From positions 15,116,501 to 15,180,500 of the forward strand of contig CM074858.1 of assembly GCA_037501455.1 (NCBI GenBank): 64,000 bases of DNA. The letters are read 5' to 3'. The DNA comes from Lantana camara. Lineage: Eukaryota; Streptophyta; Magnoliopsida; Lamiales; Verbenaceae. Shown piece by piece: positions 55,296-64,000 of this stretch. Under the pieces are notes generated by a model that was not told where the DNA came from, did not search any database, and saw only the letters and a program-made list of their open reading frames with translations. How positions within the stretch are numbered: position 1 is the first letter of the stretch; each line of letters begins with the position of its first letter. A program made the position numbers and the translations under genes.

Positions 55296-55425
55296 GCACC
55301 GCGCGGCCGCGCATGAATTCAGTTCATATGCTGCGCGGCCGCACAGCTAATTTCCCCAAAAAAATTCAAACTGCACCGCGCGGCCATGCGTCAAATCAGT
55401 TCAAATGCCGCGCGGCCGCGCGGCA
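55296..55425. repeat. GC palindrome cassette, GCGCGGCCGCGC type
   Basis: Perfect palindromes GCGCGGCCGCGC (55301-55312), TGCGCGGCCGCA (55332-55343) and an 18-bp one at 55407-55424, plus a mutated copy near 55376. AT-rich spacers contain AANTCAGTTCANATGC. Confidence 0.9.
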
Positions 55426-56395
55426 TTCTCTTCCTCAAAATAAAACACGCAGCAGCAGGTAAATGCAGGGGAAAAACAGGGCACAACGCAGCAACAAAGA
55501 GCCAGCAACAGCAGCAGATTTAAGACAGAATATAGGCATGAAAACGCAGCTAAGGCAGTCCATATATTCAACAGCAGGTTCGGCAAGAAAAAGGAAGCAA
55601 AAGAGCCAAGTATTTCGTGCTTTCTTGCAACCAAAGCTCAAGTATATTAATGGCATCTCAACTACCAAGCAACTACCATAAAAAAGGGCTATAAATATGC
55701 AACATAGGAGCAACAGTGATCAACATAAAAGTCTTAAATCTCAAGAAGATCAAGGAATGAGCAAATTCTTCCAAAAATTGAAAATGCCCTAACTATTCAT
55801 CCATCTATCAACTCATGCATGAAACCTTGAGTTCAAGAGATAAAAAGGAGCAGATATTGAAGTATAAATCACAAGGAATACGGATCTTACCTTGGATTGT
55901 TGAGAGTCGAAGAAAACAAAGATATCTTGAGCAAAACTTGATGTAGAAGATGGTGAATAGTACAATCTCCCTTCCTTGCTCCTTAGCTGCTGTATCTCGA
56001 TGAAAAGGGGAAGAAATGAGGAAGAAATGATACAAAAATTGGCTTAATTTCAGATCTTATGGTCAAGGTGGGGCCATCTCTTGAATTTTGATTCAAATGT
56101 GGCTGAAAATGGCTTAAATATAATTCAATTAAATTCATATAATTCAAGAAATTAGCATGCTAGAAAATTAAATGCATATCATATAAATTCACATATTACA
56201 AGATTTCAAATAATTTAAACACTTAGGCATATTTATGACATTTAAATCAAATAATTCAAATAATTTCATATAAATATCAAATAAATGAGCATATATCAAA
56301 ATATAAACAAATTAAAGTATGAAATTAAAGGCAAATACGGAAATTAAACTCACACGTGGTACGAACCTGTACGGATGAACGAACGGGGTGTCACA

Positions 56396-56640
56396 TGGTA
56401 ACCCAATTCCTATTTGTCCCGCCACCCCACCAGTTGTTTTGATTCTTGTTTGTCTCGCAATGGTTTGGTAACCCTTTCCTGTGCATTTTAATATATAATG
56501 ACTTGACAACCCTTTTCTCAACAGTTAACTTTTGTGAATGAATTAAGTTAAATACATTATTTATCGGGTAAGAACGCAAAATCTCCCTTTATTATTAATG
56601 TTATTATTATATTTTTTTTTGGTAGCAAAAATCTCCCTTT
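56396..56640. other. Unassigned, possibly interior of the small copia/TRIM
   Basis: ATTCCTATTTGTCCCGC at about 56405 repeats 17 bases found at about 32898, on the far side of the whole LTR nest. It may be the continuation of the element whose LTR is at 32754. Confidence 0.35.
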
Positions 56641-56644
56641 ATTA

Positions 56645-56912
56645 TTGTTTGAGCAAAATGCATTTTTGGTCTCATACTAATAGATCATTATCACTTTTGG
56701 TCCCATGTTTTTCAAAAGTGGTTTTTTTGGTCCCGTATTATTTGACGGAAGTCACTGTTCACCCGTTTGACAGAAGTCACTGTTCATCCAAAATTGATGG
56801 ATGAACAGTGACTTCCGTCAATCAAATTGACAAAAAAAAATTACTACGGGACAAAAAAAAAACACTTTTGAAAAACATGGGACCAAAAGTGATAGTGACC
56901 CTTATTGTTTTA
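56645..56912. mobile_element. Hairpin MITE, ~260 bp
   Basis: The left arm, TATCACTTTTGGTCCCATGT onward, and the right arm, ending ACATGGGACCAAAAGTGATA, are near-perfect inverted copies. They meet at about 56796 around GATGGATGAACAGTGACTTCC / GGAAGTCACTGTTCATCC. No ORF; target duplication not resolved. Confidence 0.8.
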
Positions 56913-57750
56913 CTATCCTTTCACCAAAATTGGAAACATGGTACACCGAAAAGAAAGGTAAAGAGTTGACTTGGAAATTCCAATTCCAAGCATAAAACAC
57001 CATTTTTCAAGAATTGAGATAAATCATGACAGAATCCTTTTCAGTTTGAAGGATGGAGTGTATCAAATTCATCATATACCACATATCTAGTTGATGGCTC
57101 GTTTAGTGTATTCGATCTGTTGTATATATTATGCAGAAGTTGCATTTTCTAGTTTGTCTTCATTTCATTTTATGTGTGTCTATACTGTAGAAGTTCTTTT
57201 TTTGGTTTTGAGAAACTTAAAATTTGATCTTGGTTCACGGAAAATTCCGACCATGTTTAGACAAAGGCATGGACAAGCGCGTCGCTATCAGAATAGAATG
57301 ATGGCGTGAGTTCAAAGACCCCGTTGTCAATAGGCTTTGGACATTCTGGAGAATCCCAATTTGATGTACAGAATATCAACATTTGCATTCAAACAGCATG
57401 GAATATTCAAAGTCTATCGAGCAACGCTCTTTGAATTCATGTCATACTTTTTGTTATCCAAGTTTCATCTAAATGAAGGAATTCTATCTCAGAAATCTAC
57501 CAGTGTTTAGGATGTAATTGGCAGCAAGTGAAGTTTGATGACCACCGTAAATTTGTCTTTTGTTGACAATGAAATCCAGTTTAATTTCTAACTGATATAG
57601 TGTTCCTATTTCCTTGCCATATAACATGGAGGGATCTGTAATTAATATCTCGTATTCTTGATTTGAGAATTGGGATGTGTGAATAACCATCATTAACCAA
57701 TCGGACTGCTGCAGGGTAAAACAACCTGCAAGAACATAGGAAAATATTAA
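56913..57750. other. Unassigned sequence
   Basis: No gene recognised. The short ORFs do not match any family I know. Confidence 0.4.
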
Positions 57751-58265
57751 CGGAAAATTGAATAATCTTTTGTAATTAGTTAATATATTCTTTCTTTATA
57801 GATATTTAATTTTATCCTTTAAAATTCTCTAATGATAATTGCATATTTGTAGAACTCTATTTTGTACTTGTATACAAAATGTAACTTTTTGAGAAAATCA
57901 ATACAAAAAATATTTGATCCTTTTATGGTATCACGAGCCTAGATTTATTTCCTACGATATAACTTTTTGTTCCCTCCTCTCTAATGGCTAAACCATCTGC
58001 CTCCTTTCCCGATGTCAAACAGATCTCCCAAGTTTTATCTCTGAATTGCGAGGTGACAATTTCATATTCTGGAAAACTCAAGTTTTTCCTGTTCTACGTT
58101 ATCACAATTGGTTCGGGTTCATTGATAGAAGTTTTCCAAGACCTACCGAATCCACTGAAAATAGTGCTAAGTGGAATCATTTGGATCAAATAGTTCTTGT
58201 ATGGCTCTTGTCTCTCTCTCGGGCAATCATTTGCAAATATGTTGCCCATTTTGAATGCTTTCTAT
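57751..58265 (+). pseudogene. Copia 5' remnant: LTR end, primer site, gag start
   Basis: The LTR-like end TGAGAAAATCAATACAAAAAA precedes a primer site at 57926-57939 (TGGTATCACGAGCC, one extra base relative to consensus). Then ATG at 57984 begins copia-type gag (MAKPSASFPD), with a frameshift near 58045 into NFIFWKTQVFPVLRYHNWFG and KWNHLDQIVLVWLLSLS. The fragment stops at about 58265. Confidence 0.7.
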
Positions 58266-58289
58266 TAGGTTTGATTGTTGAATTTAGCT

Positions 58290-59417
58290 AGAACGAGTTA
58301 GGCTTGTTAAATAAATGAAATTTGTGTGGAATTTGATGAATTAGTATAGTAGTATGCCCTCATTTTTTGCGCGCCATTGAATGAATTAATGTACTTTGCT
58401 TAGATAGAAAAGTCTTTGATTTTCAATTAAGTCTAAAAGTTGATTAGAATGCATCTTAACTCCCTTCGAGGCGAAATTTTTAGTTAATGATTGATTTGGG
58501 AAGTGACTTAGGCGGTCGTTGTCGGTGGTAAGCCTTTTCTTGATCCTTTCACAAATAAAATTATCCCGTTTGAACCCCATTGAGCCTCAATGTTGTGCAC
58601 ATTTTCTTCTTAGCCGCGTTACAAGCCACATGCACAACATTACTTTCCTATCCTACTTTGAATCACACCTTGCTTGCTCATTTTGGGTATGTATTTTTAG
58701 ATGTCTTGGGCTCCTTTGTATTCTCCATTGTGCTTGAACTTTGAGAAAATATTGTATATTGTTGAAGATGAAATGAAAAAAAAATGAGGAGAGAAAAAGA
58801 AGTCAAAAGTAAGAAGAAAGAATGAGCGGAGAAAAAAAAAAAAAAAGAGAAAAGAACAGAAAAGTTGCAAAGAAAGAAAAAAGTAAGTGTGTGCTTTGAG
58901 TACCAAAAGTTCGATAAGTGAAAAAGGAGGGAAATTAGTTGTGTAAGGCAAAATAAGGGGAGTCCGGCAGACGAAAAGGGAATTACTACGGGTTTTATTG
59001 TGAAATGTGTAAGCTTGGTGTGCTAAGCCACTAAATTCCAAATTTTCCTAACCTTTAACCCAAGCCTTACATTACAAGCTCGAAAGACCTATCGATCTCG
59101 AGTCATGAGTTAACTACATTAGTGGAGATTAGAGTGAAGGATGCATCCGAAATTGATAATTAGTACTTAGGCGAAAATCATAGATTAATCAATCTAGTAT
59201 TTGTACATTCTTTCATTCAATTCACACTACTTACACGAGGGTATGCTATTTATACTAATTGATTGAATTTTGTGCAATTGAGTAATGTGTTGATGAGCTA
59301 GACTTGTTTAGGCGAGAATTCGATGATTGCCTTTGTGATTGTGCTTGATGGGTGATGTTATTTCTATCAATTTTCATGATTCCTGGGGGACGAGTCATAG
59401 GCTAGTGTGGGGGTATT
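58290..59417 (+). mobile_element. 3' internal end of an Athila-like gypsy element
   Basis: It has no ORF, with A/G-rich sequence (58775-58890) and CCTTTAACCCAAGCCTTACA followed by CATTAGTGGAGATTAGAGTG, text I associate with Athila/Tat 3' regions. It ends with the purine tract GTGTGGGGGTATT right before the LTR start at 59418. It is truncated on the left. Confidence 0.55.
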
Positions 59418-60072
59418 TGATAACTCGTTAATTAATCATCTTTATGATTAATTTATGCCCCGAATTGTACTTGATTTGATATTATTTATAAAGAATTTGA
59501 TGCTTTGCTATTCTTATTGTAGAATTGGGACTCGGAAGCAAAATTGGAGCAAATTAGGTCGTTTTTAGACCCAAACCAATGCATACGAGCAGAGGTTGGA
59601 AAACTAGAATTGAGCATGCTTGTTGCTGTATAAGGATTAAGCAATTGGAAGAAAATTGGCGGATTGAAGGGAGTGCATGCACGTGGACTTTTTGAAAGTT
59701 GTTGAATTAATTTTGATGGGTGGGAGCAGTTTTGAAATTCTACATGCATGAATTCGTTGCAGAATGTTGGGAGTCAATTTGATTTGGGCTGATGGTTGTT
59801 TAATGAAATTGGGCTGCGTGCGTGGCATAAATTAATGGAGACCAATTTGCTTTGTTAGGCCATGGATTTAATTAATTGGAGAGGCCCATGATACTTTGAG
59901 GTGGGGTGCACATCGTGGAGTCAATAATGGGCCGCGCACTTGGGAATTGTTTGGGAGGTGGCCCGCATGTGTGTTAATAGCTTGGTGGACAAGAGTGGAG
60001 TCCGCATTGATTTAGGAATCCAATTTGGAGGGGAATTTCTTTTTTTGGGGCGTGACTTTTAGGAATTGTGGT

Positions 60073-60081
60073 TATATAAAT
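60073..60081 (+). promoter_or_regulatory. TATA box in Athila-like LTR
   Basis: TATATAAAT upstream of CGGCATGGGACATCAG, a plausible retroelement promoter. Confidence 0.55.
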
Positions 60082-60643
60082 CGGCATGGGACATCAGTTG
60101 AAGGAATAATGTAACATCTTTTGGGACAACAGCAGTTCGAGTTCTGGCGAGCAACACCAAGAGCGAGAATTCGGCATAATCCTTCGTTTTAGTTTAATTC
60201 TTCCCTTTCGTTTTTAGTTTTATTTATGTTAAAGAATTCCTCCATTATTGTTTTTATGGATTTTAGTAGCTAAACTCTTAATTATCTAGCTAGGGATTAA
60301 GATTCGTTTTTGGATATTGTGAGACCTAAACGTTTTATTCAATTCATGTTTATTTAGGCATTTATCTTATCTCCGTGTTTCGCGTTTATTGTGATTGATT
60401 TATTTAGTGGTAGGGCCCGACTATCTAGATAGATTCAATTGCATACTGCCAATCTTGATGCTTGAAGTGTAGTAAAGTTGATTGATAATTTGTGGTAAAT
60501 TAGTGACAGGGTTTTAGCGATAGAATTCCTCGTTCACTAAGGGATAAGATAATCTAATTTAAATCTTGCGTGTGTCACGACTTGGTTAATTAGGGTTGGT
60601 GTTTTTATGGTTCTTAATGCTGCGAATTCATTAAATCCTGTCG

Positions 60644-60755
60644 AGTGTCTCTAGGGGTTGTGAATTTGTTAGGGAAGATAACTGTCGAGTGTCTCTAGGT
60701 TATCCGACTAATTAAGTAAAAACGAGGTTGAGTCGAGTGTCTCTATCAACTATAG
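60644..60755. repeat. GTCGAGTGTCTCTA repeated three times
   Basis: The 14-mer occurs at about 60642, 60684 and 60733, each followed by different sequence. Confidence 0.85.
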
Positions 60756-60945
60756 CCAATCTGTCTAAACAACTTGAATTCATCTTTGAGTCAATGATCA
60801 ATATAACAATTCGAATCGAATATCCCTGGCTAGGTAATTTTCCCTCTGATTGATTTAATCCTACGTGACTTGCTTGATAGTTTTAATTAGTTTTTAATTC
60901 TTATTAGTTTATTTTAATTGCATACTTTAGTTTTAAAAACTCAAA

Positions 60946-60965
60946 CCCCCCCCCCCCCCCCCCCC
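60946..60965. repeat. Homopolymer run of 20 C
   Basis: It lies near the end of the Athila-like LTR; the minus strand could form G-quadruplex-type structures. Confidence 0.95.
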
Positions 60966-61116
60966 TTTTTAATTGTTGCTTTTCGTGAATTCCTTGCGAT
61001 TGTGAGAAATAAGTCAACCAGTCTCTGTGGATCGACCCTGTTTACGCTATACTCCGTTGTTTAGTAGTGAATAGGTTTTACATTTATTTTTGACGGATTC
61101 GACACCTGTTAAATTT

Positions 61117-61134
61117 TGGCGCCGTTCCCGGGGA
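61117..61134 (+). other. Primer binding site, tRNA-Asp type
   Basis: TGGCGCCGTTCCCGGGGA, one change from the Athila-type site TGGCGCCGTTGCCGGGGA. Confidence 0.8.
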
Positions 61135-61164
61135 CTGTGTTTTTAATCGATTTTATTTCTTTTT

Positions 61165-62277
61165 ATGAACAGGAGCATTCGCGGAAAGGACACCCCTCTC
61201 TACGATCCAGAAATTGAGAAAACTGCTAGGAAAAAGAGGCAAGAAACCCGATCACGCAAGAAACAAGCTGAGAGATCAGATTTGGTCAAGGAGATAGAAT
61301 CGGGAACTGAAACGGACAGTTCAAGAGATCAAAAAGACGACTTGACCGTTGAGCGTGACCACGCCCTAACTATGGCACTACCAGCAGCAGCCGAACGTAG
61401 GACCATGGAAGATCTGGTACGCCCCGATACCACACAACAGCCCCTTTATATCACTTTCCCAGAGATGGGTGCTGGTTTCGAGCTGAAGACGGGCACAATT
61501 CACCTACTTCCCATTTTTCGAGGTCTGGAAAATGAAAACCCTCATCAACACCTTAGTAAGTTCCACACGGTTTGCTGCTCTACCAAGCCCCACGGAATCA
61601 CCAAAGACCAAATCAAGCTCCGTGCTTTTTCGTTCTCTTTGCAAGATGCAGCAAAAAAATGGTTGTACTCTCTACCATCAGCAACCATCACTACTTGGCA
61701 GCAGATGCACGAAAAGTTTTTGGACAGGTTTTTCCCAGCTGAGCGATACTTGGATCTCCTTCAGGAGATAATCACCATTAAGCAAAAGGAACATGAGAGC
61801 CTACACGAGTATTGGGAACGATACCGGAACTTACTTGCAATGTGCCCACATCACAACCTGCCGGAGAATTCAGTTGTCCACAACTTTTATAGGGGCCTGA
61901 TGCCTGCTGACAAAAGGCAGCTGGATGCTTCGAGTGGAGGTTCCATCATGATCAAAACACCTGCGGAATTGACAGACATGATTAGCCGAATCTCTAGAGT
62001 TTCACAAAAATACTATGCTAAGTCTGACATGACGAGACAGGTAAAAGAGGTAAGCTCTTCCCAGTTTGATGAAATCAAGAATATGTTATCTGTTTTGGTA
62101 TCTAACATGAATGCAGGAACACCACAAGCGGTAACAGTTTGCCAATTGTGTGCTAGCCCTTCACACCCGACCGATGCATGCCCATCCCTACAAGAGGGCA
62201 CATTAGAAGACGCGAACGCCGTAGGGTTCCATCCACAAAATAACAACCCTTACTCTAACACGTATAACCCCGGATAG
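61165..62277 (+). pseudogene. gag: Athila-like gag, N-terminal part
   Basis: 370 codons to a TAG. A charged N-terminus (about 1-80) is followed by the retrotransposon gag domain (about 105-265; FELKTGTIHLLPIFRGLENE, DQIKLRAFSFSLQDAAKKWL, HEYWERYRNLLAMCPHHNLP, FYRGLMPADKRQLDASSGG). A zinc-knuckle-like CQLCASPSHPTDAC comes near 335, then an Asn/Pro-rich end. After the stop, the frame shifts because a short tandem insertion (62270-62335; CCGGATAGAA and AAAACCACCCTA repeated) disrupts it. Start: ATG 31 bases after the primer site. Confidence 0.85.
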
Positions 62278-62335
62278 AAAAACCACCCTAGCCTTAGAAA
62301 AACCACCCTAACCCCGGATAGAAGCCACCCAATTT
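62270..62335. repeat. Short tandem duplication breaking gag
   Basis: CCCCGGATAGAA occurs at about 62268 and 62314, and AGAAAAACCACCCTA at about 62276 and 62296. This changes the frame from 61165's to 62346's. Confidence 0.75.
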
Positions 62336-62345
62336 CCAGAATTTC

Positions 62346-62837
62346 GTGCCTAGACCTCCACAATCCCAACAAAACCAACAACCCAATCAAACACTCAACC
62401 CCCAAGACATCCGATTCAATAACTTGGAAAATCAAGTCAAGAATTTGGAAACTCAATTGGGACAGATTGCAACGGTTTTGAGCAGGATTGAGAATCAAGG
62501 GAAATTGTCCTGGCAAACGGAAGATCCCAGGAAGAACGTGAGTGCGATTACGCTCAGGAGTGGTAAGGAACTTCCTCCACCCGTTGAAAAACCCAAATCA
62601 AGTCAGAAGGAGGCAGAATCTGAACAGAAATCTGACGTGACCGTTAAGCGTGACCACGCCTTAGGCTCCAGTCGAGACAGAGAGTCAGAAATTGTCCAGC
62701 AGCCTAAGCCACTGGTGATCCCACCTCCGTTTCCACAGCGCTTAGCTCAGACGAAGAAATAGAAGGAGGAACAAAGCATTCTCGACACATTTCGAAAAGT
62801 TGAAGTCAACATTCCTCTGTTGGATGCTATTCAATAA
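62346..62837 (+). pseudogene. gag: Athila-like gag C-terminus / pre-protease
   Basis: Gln/Asn-rich sequence, a coiled-coil-like run (LENQVKNLETQLGQIATVLS), then AITLRSGKELPPP, a landmark of this family, and a Lys-rich linker. TAG at 62760 and TAA at 62835 break the frame, which otherwise continues in register. Confidence 0.82.
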
Positions 62838-64000
62838 ATCCCACGCTATGTGAAGTTTCTTAAAGAGCTCTGCACCAACAAACGGAAACTAAAAGGTAAT
62901 GGAAGGGTAAGTGTTGGAGAAAATATCTCCGCGGTTTTACAAAAGAAATTACCACCGAAATGCAGAGACCAAGGTATGTTTTCAATTCCGTGTAAAATAG
63001 GTAACATTGGTATTAAGAAAGCTATGTGTGGTTTGGGTGCGTCAATAAATGTTATGCCTCTATTTGTCTATACTGCGCTTAATCTTGGTCCTTTGAAAGG
63101 TACAGGTATTATAATCCAGCTTGTTGATCGATCCGTAGTGTACCCGGAAGGAATATTGGAGGATGTGCTCGTACAAGTCAACAATTTGGCTTTTCCTGCT
63201 GATTTTTTCGTTCTAGACATGGAGGATGATAAATCCTCCAAATCTTCTGATATTTTGCTTGGTCGCCCATTTTTGAGCACTGCTAGAGCTAAAATAGACG
63301 TTTATAATGGATTGTTAACTCTTGAATTTGACGGTGACATTGTTAAATTTAATATCTACGATGCTATGAAACATCCTGATGAACTGTCTAGTGTGTTTTG
63401 TGTTGATGTGATTGATGATCTGACTGATGAGGTTTTCGAATTGGATAATTTAGAAGCTTTGAGTTATGCACTTTATAACGATTTGCATGCTGAAAATTTG
63501 GTTAATTGGTCAAAAACCATGGTTTTGCCTGAGGAATTGTGTGATACTGTGCATGAACTAGAGTGTCTAAAACCGGTGTTTGGGAATGTGCTTAAATTGG
63601 ATTTACCAGTTTCTAACACTAAATTGCTTCCTTCCATCGTGCAGGCACCCGAATTGGAGCTCAAGAAGTTGTCGGAGCACTTGAAATACGCTTACCTAAG
63701 TGAAGGAGAAACACTACCTGTGATTATCTCCAATTTACTCAACAAACTCGAAGAAGAGAAGCTAATCCGAGACCTTAGGGAGTTCAAATTGGCCATAGGT
63801 TGGACAATTGCTGACATTAAAGGCATAAGTCCATCCACTTGCATGCATAAGATCATTCTTACAGATGATGCTAAGCCTAAACGACAAGCACAACGCCGAT
63901 TGAATCCCCCGATGATGGAAGTTGTCAAAAAGGAGATTCTAAAACTCCTTGATGCAGGTGTGATTTTTCCGGTTTCTGATAGTGAGTGGGTAAGCCCCGT
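62838..64000 (+). pseudogene. pol: Athila-like protease and RT start (runs off window)
   Basis: It stays open to the window end in the frame of 62346. The protease-like domain has MCGLGASINVMPL, where the family's catalytic Asp (C-D-L-G-A-S) is Gly, so it is probably inactive; LLGRPFLSTARAKIDV follows. The RT entrance is TLPVIISNLL, AIGWTIADIKGISPSTCMHK, QRRLNPPMMEVVKKEILKLL, and it ends at the beginning of the palm (SDSEWVSP). The catalytic RT box is outside the window. An older, non-functional copy. Confidence 0.85.

Larger units (their letters stand above)
54655..56395 (-). mobile_element. Old gypsy LTR, minus strand, piece 4 (start of LTR)
   Basis: It ends GAACGGGGTGTCACA at 56395, i.e. 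TGTGACACCCCGTTC on the minus strand. It contains the cassette 55296-55425, CAAGTATATTAATGGCATC shared with 47255, and AGATCAAGGAATGAG-type leader sequence. Confidence 0.55.
59418..61104 (+). mobile_element. Athila-like LTR (~1.69 kb) with internal sequence on both sides
   Basis: It starts TGATAACTCGTTAATTAATC and ends about TTCGACA at 61104. A polypurine tract precedes it and a primer site follows, so it serves as 3' LTR to the left fragment and 5' LTR to the right one. It contains TATA box 60073-60081 (TATATAAAT), three GTCGAGTGTCTCTA repeats and a C20 run. The exact right end is uncertain by about 10 bases. Confidence 0.7.

Noticed and set aside
57091..57309. 72-codon ORF
   Set aside because: No domain, no context, and surrounded by decayed repeat sequence.

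Overview
This is a stretch of plant nuclear DNA, probably from a eudicot. The evidence is Ty3/gypsy and Ty1/copia LTR retrotransposons with plant-type tRNA primer sites, a CACTA transposon, tRNA-derived SINEs, and one intron-containing gene of the plant-specific B3 (REM/VRN1-like) family. No bacterial, organellar or rRNA gene was seen. I cannot name the species.

Only one host gene is convincing: a three-exon, two-B3-domain protein at 14102-15339. Nearly everything else is transposable elements inserted into one another.

Layout. 1-12507: a chromodomain-bearing Ty3/gypsy element (Tekay/Del-like), with a 5' LTR cut at a CA microsatellite, gag-protease-RT-RNaseH-integrase-chromodomain carrying four in-frame stops, and a 2.6-kb solo LTR inserted in the RT catalytic motif. 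12508-16785: the B3 gene and two hairpin/MITE-like elements. 16786-20660: a very young copia element (identical 172-bp LTRs, TSD CACAG) with a long intact ORF that lacks integrase. 21157-24556: a young gag-only element (415-bp LTRs, TSD ATGTG) with a 54-bp tandem array in its 3' region. 25128-29921: a CACTA element (TSD AAA) with hundreds of bases of TTCCGAGGGAA-type subterminal repeats and a possible captured exon. 29939-32091: a hAT-like foldback element (TSD GGTACATA) filled with tandem arrays in opposing orientations. 32.9-56.4 kb: an old minus-strand gypsy LTR split apart by a gag-only chromovirus derivative (33309-39522), a 1.9-kb solo LTR (40212-42140) and a possible 12-kb hAT-like nest (42457-54654). 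That nest holds SINEs, copia debris, another gypsy LTR and a broken gypsy gag-protease with its own solo LTR insertion. 56.4-58.3 kb: a hairpin MITE and a copia 5' remnant. 58.3-64.0 kb: Athila-like gypsy sequence, with internal sequence on both sides of one LTR; gag, protease and the start of RT run off the window end.

Two themes stand out. First, several LTR families carry, at the same internal place, a cassette of short GC-rich palindromes built around CGGCCG or GGTCGCGACC. The palindrome differs from family to family while the flanks are alike. Second, three elements with intact gag-containing ORFs have lost integrase or all of pol, yet have near-identical LTRs. This suggests mobilisation in trans by full-length relatives elsewhere in the genome.
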